Shown piece after piece: positions 38,230 through 47,858 of a stretch of 64,000 nucleotides of DNA; the stretch's first letter is position 1, and each line of letters starts with the position of its first letter. The stretch is taken from positions 1,178,001 to 1,242,000 of the forward strand of contig NZ_CP038231.1 of NCBI RefSeq assembly GCF_006542395.2, written 5' to 3'. The notes below the pieces were generated by a model, which was given only the letters and a program-made list of their open reading frames with translations, was not told the DNA's origin and searched no databases. The DNA is from Formicincola oecophyllae (GTDB lineage: Bacteria; Pseudomonadota; Alphaproteobacteria; Acetobacterales; Acetobacteraceae). Both the position numbers and the translations under genes were made by a program.

Positions 38230-39342
38230 TCAATTTGCAACCGGTCCGGCTGGACTTTCATCCACAGCTACCGGGTCGGGGCCACTGGTTTTGGGGGGTG
38301 GGTTGGCCTTAAGCCACTCAGGTGACGGACCTGCCGCTTCAGGCTCAGCGAATTGGGGCACACGCCCATAATGGCCGAAATTCACCAATCTGGCCTCACG
38401 CAGGGAAAGCTTGCCGAGAACAGCGCTCCGCACCAAGAAAATGGCCAGTGCTGAACCCAGGAATGGCCCCACCAGGTAAATCCACAGCCCCCTGTAATCG
38501 TGCATGAACAGGGCTGGCGCCAAAGTGCGTGTGAAATTGGTGCTGTCACCGCTGATGAAAGCCACCAGCGGATTCATGATGCAGAAATAAGGCCCCGTCC
38601 ACCAAGCCGCAAAACGTTGGAAGCGTGGATGGGCCACAAACCACAACATCACCAGCACCAGCCCCATCGTGGCGATGAGCTCTGCCACCATGACGGCCCA
38701 CAGGGGCCATTCATGGGCAGGGTACGTGCCACCATAACCCGTTTGCTGGGCCATTTGCGCCCACTGGGGGACCAGGCACCCTACTAACCACAGGGCTGCT
38801 GTCCCCATGAGGCTCCCTAGAAGTTGGGCACCAAAATAGCCCAGCATGTCTGGCGCTTTCATGCGCCCAGACAGAAAAAAGGCCAGTGAGACGGAGGGGT
38901 TGAGGTGCGCACCACTGACTTTGCCAAAACGTGTCAGGGCGCCTGCTGTGCAGGCGAGGCCAAAACCCAACCCACACAAGGCGATCTGCACCAGGGGCCA
39001 GTGGCGCAACCATTGCGCTAAGGGGGAGGATGAAGCCAACGTCACCATGCAGACGCTCAACCCAACAACCATCATGATGGCTGTGGCTAAAGCTTCGCAG
39101 CCGTAAAGGCGCCAATGCCAGCGCTGTGTGGGCGCGCCTGAAAGGGGGCGGTCCTTCAGCTCATGCAGGTAGAACCTGATGTGTGGGAACTTAATGTGGG
39201 GCTTTTTGCCATGAAGCGCCCCCTGGATAGTGTGGCCGCCATGGCGCCGCACCCATCGCCAAACATGGCGCTGCATCTTGGCCAGCCGTGCCTGAGGCGC
39301 TCTGCGTGGCGTGGAGGGTTGTTGATGGGGCGCGTCAGTCAT
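38230..39342 (-). CDS. Aquaporin-like MIP family channel with altered NPA motifs
   Basis: A membrane channel of the aquaporin/glycerol facilitator family. It has 370 residues from ATG 39342 (GGAG 8 nt upstream), against about 230-280 usually. A basic, His-rich N-terminal tail of about 75 residues precedes six hydrophobic segments. The first pore loop reads SGAHLNPSVSLAFF (NPS at about 148-150). The second reads GDSTNFTRTLAPALF (NFT at about 269-271) where NPAR is expected, with the following Arg kept. A Pro-rich tail of about 40 residues ends it. The fold assignment is good; water, glycerol or another solute cannot be decided. Confidence 0.85.
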   Translation of the reverse strand: MTDAPHQQPSTPRRAPQARLAKMQRHVWRWVRRHGGHTIQGALHGKKPHIKFPHIRFYLHELKDRPLSGAPTQRWHWRLYGCEALATAIMMVVGLSVCMVTLASSSPLAQWLRHWPLVQIALCGLGFGLACTAGALTRFGKVSGAHLNPSVSLAFFLSGRMKAPDMLGYFGAQLLGSLMGTAALWLVGCLVPQWAQMAQQTGYGGTYPAHEWPLWAVMVAELIATMGLVLVMLWFVAHPRFQRFAAWWTGPYFCIMNPLVAFISGDSTNFTRTLAPALFMHDYRGLWIYLVGPFLGSALAIFLVRSAVLGKLSLREARLVNFGHYGRVPQFAEPEAAGPSPEWLKANPPPKTSGPDPVAVDESPAGPVAN

Positions 39343-39453
39343 GCTTGCCACTCCGAAAGGGCAGGGACAGCACCTGCTTCCCGCCCAATCGGTTGCCTTG
39401 ATGGCACAGTAGGCGGGGGCGGGGGAACCAGCCTGCCACGCCCTGGAAGCAGG

Positions 39454-41577
39454 TCAGATATCCAGGTCCGTCACAGTGCTGGCATTCTCCTGGATGAAAC
39501 GGAAACGGGGCTGGGGGTTGCGGCCCATCAAGTCCTCAACGCGGCTTTCAGTGGCTTCCTGCCGTTCGGGGGGAAGTTCAACACGCAGCAAAGTGCGTTG
39601 GCCTGGGTTCATGGTGGTTTCCTTCAAATCCCCCACGGGCATCTCACCAAGGCCTTTGAAGCGCGAAATCTCCACCTTGTCCGTTTTGCGGAATTTGGTG
39701 CGGCGAAGCTTGTCGCGTTCAGCGTCATCCATGGCGTAGAATGTCTTCTTGCCATGGGTGAGGCGGTAAAGGGGCGGGCATGCCAGGTAAAGGTGGCCGT
39801 TGCGGATGAGGTCAGGCATTTCCCGGTAGAAGAACGTGATGAGCAAAGAAGCGATGTGCGCCCCATCAACGTCAGCGTCTGTCATGATGACGATGCGGTC
39901 ATAACGCAGCTTCTCAAGGGCGAACTCCCGCCCCAGACCACAACCGAGGGCCTCTGTAAGGTCGCGCAGCTCTTGGTTGGCAATGAGCTTGTCAGAGGTG
40001 GCTGAAGCCACATTGAGGATCTTGCCACGCAAAGGCAGCACAGCCTGGGTTTCACGGTTGCGGGCCTGGCGGGCAGACCCCCCTGCCGACTCCCCCTCCA
40101 CCAGGAAGATTTCCGTGTTTTGGTGGCGTGTGGCCGTGCAGTCAGTGAGCTTGCCAGGCAGCGTGAGCCTGCGCGTGGCGCTTTTGCGCGAAATGTCCTG
40201 CCGGTCGCGGCGGCGCAGCCTCTCCTCAGCCAAGGTGGCGGCCTTCTCCACCAATAGGTCAGCCTGGGTGGGGTCGGCGCCAAACCACTGGTCAAGACGG
40301 TCGCGCAGGGCAGCTTCCACTTGACGGCTAACACCGCTATTAGTCAGCTTCTCCTTGGTTTGGCCTTGGAATTGCGGGTCTGGGATGAACACAGACAGCC
40401 GCACGGCTGTGAAGCTCAGAATGTCATCAGCCGTGATGGCGGCTGCTTGCCTGACTTTGCGTTCCTCCCCCCAGGCGCGGAAGCTTTTGGTCAAGGCGGC
40501 GCGCAAGCCAGCCTCATGCGTGCCCCCTTGGGGTGTGGGAATGGTGTTGCACCATGACACCACATTGGCAGTGCCACCGTTCAGGAAGGCCATGGCCCAT
40601 TCCATACGGCCAGATGATTTCTTGCTGCGTCCTGCAGGGGGGAAATCCACCCTATCGTCCCAGGGAACGAGGATCTCCGCCCCTTCACGCGCTTGGAGTT
40701 CCCCAGCCAGCGCGTCCGCCAGGCCATTAGGGAAGTGAATGTCGGCTTCAGCAGGGACAGAGCTGTCTTCAGGTAACAGGTCAGGGTTGCAGCGCCATTT
40801 AATGGTGACACCCCGAAACAGCGCCGCCTTGGCGTGGCAAATGGTGTAGAGGCGCTGAGGGGAGAAATGCTGGCGCCCGAAGATCTCCTCATCAGGGGTG
40901 AAGCGCACCAGCGTGCCGCGCCGGTTGGGGGCGCCCCCTACATCCTCCAAAGGGGTTTGGGGGTGGCCTTGGCTGAATACCTGCCTGTGAAGGCGCTTCT
41001 GCTGGGCGACCTCCACTTCAAGAAAGCTGGAAAGGGCATTGACCACAGAGCTGCCCACACCATGAAGGCCGCCAGAGAAGCCATAAGCCTCCCCAGAGAA
41101 TTTGCCGCCAGCGTGCAGGATGGTGAAGATCACTTCCAGCGCTGATTTGTCAGGGAATTTGGGGTGTTTGCCAATGGGTATGCCACGGCCATTGTCGCGA
41201 ACGCTCAGCGTTGTGGCGTTTTCAAGCGTCACTTCAATGGTGCTGGCATGGCCACTGACGGCTTCATCCATGGCGTTGTCGATGATTTCCACCGCCAAAT
41301 GGTGGAAAGCGGTGGCATCAGTGCCACCAATGTACATGCCAGGGCGCCTGCGGACGGCTTCAAGCCCATCCAGGACCTCGATGGCCTGGGCATCGTAAAG
41401 GTTGCTGGAAGAAGGGCCAGCTGTGGAGGTTTTTGAGGAGGCACTTTGCTGGGCAAGAAGGTCCAGCGGTGGTGTGGCGGGCGTGGAAGCCATGTGTTCT
41501 GGTGACGCTTTCATCATGTCAGACAGGCCAACCACCCTATCAGGCCCTTGAAGGGGGGCTGAGCGTGGCATCGTCAT
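39454..41577 (-). CDS. parE: DNA topoisomerase IV subunit B
   Basis: The ATPase subunit of topoisomerase IV, which decatenates replicated chromosomes. It has 707 residues from ATG 41577. The GHKL ATPase domain starts near residue 60 with VLDGLEAVRRRPGMYIGGTD, EIIDNAMDEA and GFSGGLHGVG. The Toprim domain shows LVEGESAGGSARQARNRETQAVLPLRGKILNV and MTDADVDGAHI. ISRFKGLGEMP is at the C-terminal end. The Gln-Ala-Arg spacing favours ParE over GyrB. The first 55 residues are low complexity and the start is uncertain (later ATGs at 41517, 41514 and 41493). Confidence 0.94.
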   Translation of the reverse strand: MTMPRSAPLQGPDRVVGLSDMMKASPEHMASTPATPPLDLLAQQSASSKTSTAGPSSSNLYDAQAIEVLDGLEAVRRRPGMYIGGTDATAFHHLAVEIIDNAMDEAVSGHASTIEVTLENATTLSVRDNGRGIPIGKHPKFPDKSALEVIFTILHAGGKFSGEAYGFSGGLHGVGSSVVNALSSFLEVEVAQQKRLHRQVFSQGHPQTPLEDVGGAPNRRGTLVRFTPDEEIFGRQHFSPQRLYTICHAKAALFRGVTIKWRCNPDLLPEDSSVPAEADIHFPNGLADALAGELQAREGAEILVPWDDRVDFPPAGRSKKSSGRMEWAMAFLNGGTANVVSWCNTIPTPQGGTHEAGLRAALTKSFRAWGEERKVRQAAAITADDILSFTAVRLSVFIPDPQFQGQTKEKLTNSGVSRQVEAALRDRLDQWFGADPTQADLLVEKAATLAEERLRRRDRQDISRKSATRRLTLPGKLTDCTATRHQNTEIFLVEGESAGGSARQARNRETQAVLPLRGKILNVASATSDKLIANQELRDLTEALGCGLGREFALEKLRYDRIVIMTDADVDGAHIASLLITFFYREMPDLIRNGHLYLACPPLYRLTHGKKTFYAMDDAERDKLRRTKFRKTDKVEISRFKGLGEMPVGDLKETTMNPGQRTLLRVELPPERQEATESRVEDLMGRNPQPRFRFIQENASTVTDLDI

Positions 41578-41700
41578 GGCCTGCCATCATGACACGGCCT
41601 GTCGGATGTTCATTGTCAAAAAAGTGGCCGGGCTGTGAAGCCTGGCCCCTGCGGCCCTACCCAAAGCGCGCCAAGTGGCACAGGGGGCTGCAGTCGGAAA

Positions 41701-42270
41701 TCACTTCCTGTGGGTGCGGCCATGGCGCGCGTGGCGGCGCGCGGTGCGCATAATGCGGTGGAAAGTGTGGGTGACGCTGCCCTGGCAGGCCTGTTCATAG
41801 GAGGGGGGCTGCGTGATGGCTTTGGCTTCAGCGTAATGAATAAGGTCAGGGCCATTCTGCAGGACGTTCACCTCATCAAACATGGGGGTGCGCTGGGTGC
41901 AGAAAAGGGTGCCTTGCTTGCCGCCCTGAAGGGACTGCACATCAGCAAGCTGGGTGACGTAATCATCGCGAAGTTTGGCGCCGCGAGCACCGTAGGTGCG
42001 GCGAAAGTAAGCGTCCAGCGTGTGTTCATTAGCCAGCAGAATGGGCCGGAACTTCATGACGAAGGCATTGTAGCGTTCCTGCTGGCCACAAGCGAGCGCC
42101 GTAACCATGAGTTCAGACTTGAGGCCTTCAAGGGCGAAGGCGCCATGGTCAGCCGTGGCGGCAGCGCCACAATCCTTCGCGCTGGCATGCCCTGCCATGA
42201 TCAGAGAAGCAGTGGCAAACAGACCAGCGGCAAGCCCTGCTGGTGAGAAGCGGAAGGAGGGGAACTGCAT
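41701..42270 (-). CDS. Exported protein of unknown function, four cysteines
   Basis: I do not recognise the family. It has 189 residues from ATG 42270 (GGAG about 7 nt upstream). A signal peptide with the core AAGLFATASLIMAG ends at about HASA-KD. The mature protein is mostly helical in appearance, with cysteines in KDCGAA, LACGQQ, LFCTQR and EQACQGS, enough for two disulfides. The C-terminus is rich in His and Arg (HRIMRTARRHARHGRTHRK). It is likely periplasmic, and is divergent from the lipoprotein gene at 42577. Confidence 0.75.
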   Translation of the reverse strand: MQFPSFRFSPAGLAAGLFATASLIMAGHASAKDCGAAATADHGAFALEGLKSELMVTALACGQQERYNAFVMKFRPILLANEHTLDAYFRRTYGARGAKLRDDYVTQLADVQSLQGGKQGTLFCTQRTPMFDEVNVLQNGPDLIHYAEAKAITQPPSYEQACQGSVTHTFHRIMRTARRHARHGRTHRK

Positions 42271-42576
42271 GGGAAATCTCCAGGTGAACGCTGGCCAATT
42301 ATAGCACGGTGAAGCCGCCGAAACCACAAAACAGGAACCTTTTTGAAAACTGTTTTCTCAAGGTCCTGGCAGCAGGGTCAGGCAGGCGGGTGAGGGAGAT
42401 GAAAGGGGCGCCCAAGGGGAACGCTTTTTATGCATGTGCGGTCTTTCATTCTCTTTTGCTGTTTATCAGCTTATTCTGCATGTTACGCAAACACCCTCTT
42501 CGCTGGGAGGGCACGGAGCGCCACCCAATGCCTGGGCTTGCAGGCGGCCGTGACATGAATTCTGGAGACACACATC
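42271..42576. other. Divergent intergenic region between two exported-protein genes
   Basis: A 306-nt gap with more A/T than its surroundings around 42420-42490. It must hold promoters for both flanking genes. I see no gene, repeat or clear operator. Confidence 0.4.
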
Positions 42577-43233
42577 ATGCATTCACCCTTCAAGGCCGCC
42601 AGCGCCCTCACGCGCTCCATTACCCGTGCCGGGGGGTTGTCACTGGCTGCTGGCGTTCTGGGCGCTGGGCTGCTTGGTGGCTGCCAGCAGCAGCCTAATG
42701 GTGGCCCTATTGCCTTGACCACCAACAACCCCTTCCGCACAGGCTTGCAGAATGCCGCTGTGTGCACCCTTTCGCCCATCACGCAGGATGGCGCCAACCA
42801 TTATGCCATCACCATGACTGTCAGCAATGAAGGTGGCGTTTGCGGCTTCCCGGCCCCTGGTAACAATGGCAAGCAGTACGCTTCCTATGGTGTTGACCCT
42901 TCCCCAGCTGCTGGGCAGGTCTACATGTATAACTGGGACGGCAAAACAGACGTTGACTTCACCCCACGTCCTGGCCAGCAGGGCCAGGAGACATTCGGTG
43001 TGGTGTTGATTCCAGCTGGTACGGCTCCCCGCGCTACCATGACGGTGACGGTCAATGCAGGTGCTACCCCTGCCAGCACAGCCACGCCAGCAGCTACAGC
43101 ACCAGCTGCTGTTACGCCTACGCCAGCTGCCACGGCACCCAAGGCTGCAGCGAAAGAAACCAAAGCTACCAAGACTAAGGTCCGTAGGCACCACAGGGTG
43201 GTGCGCGCCCGTGCCCACAGGAAAGCGCGCTAA
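42577..43233 (+). CDS. Putative lipoprotein with Ala/Pro/Thr stalk and basic tail
   Basis: The family is not recognised. It has 218 residues with GGAGA 8 nt before the ATG. A signal segment ends in the lipobox LLGGC near residue 36. A globular part of about 110 residues follows, with two cysteines (AAVCTL and GVCGFP), strand-rich stretches and the segment YASYGVDPSPAAGQVYMYNW. From about residue 163 there is a stalk of short TPAAT-like repeats. It ends in a Lys/Arg/His-rich tail (RRHHRVVRARAHRKAR). The layout suggests an outer-membrane lipoprotein whose basic end could touch peptidoglycan or nucleic acid; that is inference. Confidence 0.75.
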   Translation: MHSPFKAASALTRSITRAGGLSLAAGVLGAGLLGGCQQQPNGGPIALTTNNPFRTGLQNAAVCTLSPITQDGANHYAITMTVSNEGGVCGFPAPGNNGKQYASYGVDPSPAAGQVYMYNWDGKTDVDFTPRPGQQGQETFGVVLIPAGTAPRATMTVTVNAGATPASTATPAATAPAAVTPTPAATAPKAAAKETKATKTKVRRHHRVVRARAHRKAR

Positions 43234-43319
43234 GGCCCATTAAGCCTTTGTGCCAAGGTGCGGGTTTTCCACCCCACCTTGGCGGGGCGTCTTCATGCCC
43301 ATGGGTGTTGGAGTAATAG

Positions 43320-43352
43320 AAAAAGCCCTTGCCAAAACAGCAAGGGCTTTTT
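43320..43352. terminator. Bidirectional terminator, lipoprotein / ompA-like
   Basis: AAAAAGCCCTTGC and GCAAGGGCTTTTT form a perfect 13-bp stem around CAAAACA, with A and T runs on either side. It lies between two convergent genes. Confidence 0.92.
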
Positions 43353-43376
43353 CTCTGCGGTGCTGTGACGAAGGCG

Positions 43377-44738
43377 TTACTTAATTTCAATCACAACACG
43401 GCGGTTCTGGGCTTCGCGCACATTAGGCCCAGTGGCTACCAAGGGATGCGTGTCGCCATAAGACTTCACGGAAATGAGGCCAGCAGCCACACCATCACGA
43501 ATTAGCTCTGCCTTGACGGCATCAGCGCGCTTCAGCCCCAGCTTATAATTGTAGGCGTGGGCCTGGGTGCCACCAGAGGTGTCAGTGTAGCCATTGACCA
43601 AAACACGCGTGAATTGAACAGCCGTGGAGCTGCGCGCTGCAGAATCAACAATGGCCCGTGCCCGCCCTGTAAGAGCAGCTGAGTTCCAGTCAAAAAAGAC
43701 CAGATAGGTGCGCACCGGTGCCCGCGCTGGCGCTGCGACCGTACGCGCTGCAGGTGGTGGCGGCGGTGGCGCTGGGTCGAATTCGTAGCGCAGCCCCAAC
43801 ATGAGCGAATGGTTGAAGTAGGTTTTTGAGCCCATGCGGCCGTGGCCACTGGCATAGATGTTCTTGTTGCCATCCGTTGCCACGCCAGAGGCGCGCCAGC
43901 TGTGACGGTTGCTGCCCCAGCTGCTCAGGAAGCGATATTCAGTTGTGGCGGAAAGCCCCACAACCCAAGGCAGGGGGAAGGCCAGGCCGAACATGCCCTG
44001 GTAAGCGAATTCCCCTGCAGTACCGCCCAAACGCTCATTGTAGTGGCCAAGCTTCATCATCTGGCCAGTGGCCAGGTTGCGCACAGAACCATGCTGGTTG
44101 GCGGAGATACCAGCATGTTCATTCTGCCAGATGTAACCCACGCCGGCACCGAAATAGGGGTAGAGCCAGTTCAGCCCCACATCCATGTCAAAAAAGGCGT
44201 TGGCCATGACGTCGTAGGTGCGCTCATGCCCACTGGTTTGGGCGCCCAGCCCTGGGTCGTGGAAATGGCCAAGGCGGTTTTCCCGGTAACCCCCCTCAAC
44301 CTCCACACGGAAGCCATTGTCAAAACCATAACCCACACTGCCAGAACCCATGATGCCAGGATCGAATTCCTGACGCCCTGAGGTGTAGCGGTTTTGCTGC
44401 AGCCGCTCATTGGCCCAGCTATGGTGGCTCCAGTATTCGGCATTGTGATTCAGCTTGTGGCACTGCTTGTGGCTGAGGCCAGAGCAGTCAGGCTTGCCGC
44501 CAGCGCCATAAGGGCTGTCCGACCCCATAGGGGTGCCTTGGGGCTGCATCATCTGGCCCTGCGTGAAGGTGGCCCCGATGTCGCCATTAATGTAGAGGCC
44601 GCGCACAGGTTGAGCCTGCGCGACACTGGCCACCCCAAGGCCAGACAGGCATGCCAGTGCGCCGCTCACGATGCCGCCACGCATGAAAAGCGCGCGACCG
44701 CGGGCCTTCATGGCCATGATCGTGATGCGGTGCTTCAT
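43377..44738 (-). CDS. OmpA-family outer membrane protein
   Basis: An outer-membrane beta-barrel joined to a peptidoglycan-binding OmpA domain. It has 453 residues with GGGAG 7 nt upstream. The signal peptide ends at AQA near residue 43. The barrel region starts LYINGDIGATF and shows alternating strands such as VGYGFDNGFRVEVEGGYREN and PYFGAGVGYIWQ. An insert rich in His, Asn and two cysteines (CSGLSHKQCHKLNHN) lies near residue 84. A PPPPPP hinge is followed by the OmpA domain, FFDWNSAALTGRARAIVD to SYGDTHPLVATG and AQNRRVVIEIK. Confidence 0.93.
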   Translation of the reverse strand: MKHRITIMAMKARGRALFMRGGIVSGALACLSGLGVASVAQAQPVRGLYINGDIGATFTQGQMMQPQGTPMGSDSPYGAGGKPDCSGLSHKQCHKLNHNAEYWSHHSWANERLQQNRYTSGRQEFDPGIMGSGSVGYGFDNGFRVEVEGGYRENRLGHFHDPGLGAQTSGHERTYDVMANAFFDMDVGLNWLYPYFGAGVGYIWQNEHAGISANQHGSVRNLATGQMMKLGHYNERLGGTAGEFAYQGMFGLAFPLPWVVGLSATTEYRFLSSWGSNRHSWRASGVATDGNKNIYASGHGRMGSKTYFNHSLMLGLRYEFDPAPPPPPPAARTVAAPARAPVRTYLVFFDWNSAALTGRARAIVDSAARSSTAVQFTRVLVNGYTDTSGGTQAHAYNYKLGLKRADAVKAELIRDGVAAGLISVKSYGDTHPLVATGPNVREAQNRRVVIEIK

Positions 44739-44870
44739 GTAATACTCCCACCCAGACAGTGCTTTTTCTTTTCGCTTAAACAGCTGGGCTGTGCAACGTG
44801 CTGTTGCCTAAAAGCCATAGTGGGGCTTTTCCTTGAAGCCGCCTCAGCCTCTGCCAGACCTCTGCGCTGC

Positions 44871-47645
44871 TTAAAAGGGCACATCATCGGCTTTGGTGTC
44901 GGACTGCGGGGCAGACGTAGTTTTCCCTTTGGCAGTTGTGGTGGCCGTGGCTGCCTTGGCAGTCGTTTTGGTGGTGCGTGCTTTTGTGGTGGTGCGCGTT
45001 GCTGTTTTCGCAGTCGCTTTTTTAGCTGTTGCTTTTTTGCTTGCCGTGGTTGCCTTGGTCTTTTTGGCAGGTTTGGCTGCGCTGGAAGCCTTGGATGATG
45101 TGGTGGTTTTCTTGGTGGCGGCTTTGCGGGTGGTTTTGCGCCCTTTCAGGGGTTTGCCTTTTTCAGCCAACAGTTGGAGCGCCTCCTCCATGGTGACGTC
45201 ATCCATGGCGGTTTCCTTAGGCAGGTTCGCAATGGTCTGGTCATGCTGGACATAAGGTCCGAAGCGCCCCTTGCGCACCATGACCGGTTCACCATCCACA
45301 GGATGAAGGCCAAGGTTCCTTATGCTGGCCAGCTTTTTGGCCAAGACCTCAAGGGCGCGTTCCAGACCAACAGTCAGGACATCATCTTCTTTGCTGAGGC
45401 TGCCATAAATGCTGCCCATGCGTACAAAAGGCCCAAAACGCCCCAGCCCCGCCGTAATGGCCTGGCCCGTTTCAGGATGAACCCCGATAGGGCGCGGCAG
45501 GCTGAGAAGCCCAAGGGCCATTTTAAGGTCCAGATTTGCTGGGGAGATCCCAGCTGGTATGGCAGCGCGCTTGGGTTTCGATTTCTTGTCTTCAGGGTTG
45601 GCTTCACCACGTTGGAGGTAGAAGCCATAAGGGCCCCGCCGCACGCTGATGACCTCCCCTGTTTCAGGGTCATGGCCTAGCAGGTGTTCGCTTTCCATGG
45701 GAACGGCATCAGCTGATTCTGGCAGTGCCAAGGGGCGTGTGTTGCGGCACTCAGGGTAGTTTGAACAGCCCAGGAAAGCGCCGTGGCGCCCCAATTTCAG
45801 TCCCATGCGGCCTGTATGACACACGCTGCAAGTGCGTGGATCCTGCCCTTCGGCTACGGCTGGGAAGAAATGGTCGCCTAAGTCAGCGTCAAGCACATCG
45901 ATGACGTCAGATATCTTCAGGTCGCTCGTCTGGCCGACCGCGCCTGAGAAATCCTGCCAAAACCCTCCCATGACCTGGTGCCAGTCAGCGCGCCCGCCTG
46001 AAATCTCGTCCAGCTGCTCCTCAAGGGCGGCCGTGAAGCCTGTGTCCACGTAGCGCTCAAAGAACTTCACCAGGAAGGTGGTGACAATGCGTCCGCGGTC
46101 TTCAGGCATGAAGCGGCGGTTTTCAAGCGTAACATAATTGCGGTCGCGCAGAACGCCCAAAATGGAAGCATAGGTGGAGGGGCGCCCAATGCCGATGTCT
46201 TCCATGGTTTTGACCAGGGAAGCTTCCGTGTAGCGTGGTGGTGGCTGGGTGAAATGCTGTTCAGGAACGACTTCGCCCAAGGTGATGGAATCCCCTTCAG
46301 CCAGTTCAGGCAGAAGGCCACTTTCGCGTTCATCCTGGCTGTCTTGCCCTTCACGGTAAAGCTTCAGGAAACCGTCAAAAGCGATGACTGAACCCGTTGC
46401 ACGCAGGCGCGGCGTGCCCACCCCCTGGGTTGGGTCCGCCAGTACCACGGCGGTTTGGTCAATTTCGGCAGACTGCATCTGGGCGGCAACAGTTCGTTGC
46501 CATATCAGGCGATAGAGCTTGGCTTGATCGGCGTTCAAATACCCAGCCACCATGTCAGGGGTGCGGCTGATGTCAGTTGGCCTGATGGCTTCGTGGGCTT
46601 CTTGGGCGTTCTTAGTTTTGGTGTTGTAAAGGCGAGGCTTTTCAGGCCGGTAGGCTGCCCCGAATGCCTCGCCAATGTGTTGGCGGATGGCCTCCACCGC
46701 CTCTTTGGCCATGGTGACGCCATCAGTGCGCATATAGGTGATGAGGCCTGTGGTCTCTCCGCCTAGGTCAACGCCTTCATAAAGCTGCTGGGCGGTGCGC
46801 ATGGTGTTCTGGGCGCTCAAGCCTAGCTTGCGCGAAGCCTCCTGCTGCATGGTGGATGTGGTGAACGGTGGTGCCGGGTGGCGTTTGGTGCGGCGTTTCT
46901 CAATGGCTTCAACCTTGAAGGCGGCTTGCTGGACAGCCGCCTGCGCCTTGTGGGCGGCGGTCTCGTCCCCCAAGCTGAACTGCTCCAGCTTAGTGCCCGC
47001 AAGGTGGGTGAGGCGTGCCTGGAAAAGCTGCCCTTCGGGGCAGGTGCACTGGGCCGTCACGGACCAGTATTCGCGTGGCTTGAAGACCTCGATCTCCGCC
47101 TCGCGCTCGCAGATGAGGCGCAGTGCCACTGACTGCACACGCCCTGCTGAACGTGAACCAGGAAGCTTGCGCCACAGGACAGGCGAAAGGGTAAAACCCA
47201 CCAGGTAATCCAGGGCGCGGCGGGCCAGGTAAGCGTCAATCAGCGGCTGGTCCAGCTCACGCGGGTGCTGCATGGCCTCCAGGATGGCGTGCTTGGTGAT
47301 TTCATGGAATGTGACGCGCTGGACCTTCTTGCCGGTCAGTGCCTTCTTTTCCATCAAAGCGGCGCGCACGTGCCAAGAGATGGCCTCCCCCTCCCTGTCA
47401 GGGTCAGTGGCCAGAATGAGTTCGTCCGCGTCTTTTAAAGCCTTGACGATCTTGCTGATTTGCTTGGCGCCGCTTTCGCTGGTCTGCCATTTCATCGCGA
47501 AGTCTTCGTCTGGATTGACGCTGCCATCTTTGGGGGGAAGGTCGCGCACATGGCCAATGGAAGGGATGACCACGTAATCCTTCCCAAGATACTTGTTGAT
47601 AGTTTTGGCTTTGGCAGGGCTTTCCACGACCACGACGCTCGTCAT
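44871..47645 (-). CDS. topA: DNA topoisomerase I
   Basis: Relaxes negative supercoils. It has 924 residues with GAGGA 7 nt before the ATG. The Toprim motif VVVESPAKAKTINKYLG is at the N-terminus, and DPDREGEAISWH follows. The active-site tyrosine is in GLITYMRTDG. One zinc-finger-type unit CSVCHTGRMGLKLGRHGAFLGC lies near residue 605, followed by KxGRFGPFV-type repeats. The last 100 or so residues are a Lys/Ala/Thr-rich tail, like those in GcrA and RpoH here. It ends the gltX-to-topA run, after dprA with a 213-nt gap. Confidence 0.96.
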   Translation of the reverse strand: MTSVVVVESPAKAKTINKYLGKDYVVIPSIGHVRDLPPKDGSVNPDEDFAMKWQTSESGAKQISKIVKALKDADELILATDPDREGEAISWHVRAALMEKKALTGKKVQRVTFHEITKHAILEAMQHPRELDQPLIDAYLARRALDYLVGFTLSPVLWRKLPGSRSAGRVQSVALRLICEREAEIEVFKPREYWSVTAQCTCPEGQLFQARLTHLAGTKLEQFSLGDETAAHKAQAAVQQAAFKVEAIEKRRTKRHPAPPFTTSTMQQEASRKLGLSAQNTMRTAQQLYEGVDLGGETTGLITYMRTDGVTMAKEAVEAIRQHIGEAFGAAYRPEKPRLYNTKTKNAQEAHEAIRPTDISRTPDMVAGYLNADQAKLYRLIWQRTVAAQMQSAEIDQTAVVLADPTQGVGTPRLRATGSVIAFDGFLKLYREGQDSQDERESGLLPELAEGDSITLGEVVPEQHFTQPPPRYTEASLVKTMEDIGIGRPSTYASILGVLRDRNYVTLENRRFMPEDRGRIVTTFLVKFFERYVDTGFTAALEEQLDEISGGRADWHQVMGGFWQDFSGAVGQTSDLKISDVIDVLDADLGDHFFPAVAEGQDPRTCSVCHTGRMGLKLGRHGAFLGCSNYPECRNTRPLALPESADAVPMESEHLLGHDPETGEVISVRRGPYGFYLQRGEANPEDKKSKPKRAAIPAGISPANLDLKMALGLLSLPRPIGVHPETGQAITAGLGRFGPFVRMGSIYGSLSKEDDVLTVGLERALEVLAKKLASIRNLGLHPVDGEPVMVRKGRFGPYVQHDQTIANLPKETAMDDVTMEEALQLLAEKGKPLKGRKTTRKAATKKTTTSSKASSAAKPAKKTKATTASKKATAKKATAKTATRTTTKARTTKTTAKAATATTTAKGKTTSAPQSDTKADDVPF

Positions 47646-47858
47646 TGCACCATCCTCGTTCGTTCATGCAGGCTTGCAAGGCCCAAAACCCCGGCAGAGA
47701 CCGAGCCATGCCCCTTCCATAACCAAGCTCAACCCATCGGGCCAGCTTTGGTAGCCCTTGAAAAGCGGATTTTCTTGAACGTCCCGCCTGGAAAACCCGT
47801 GGAAACGCTGGCAGGGCACCGTTTTTAGGCTTTCCTGGCTGCATCCCGAAAGGCTGCC

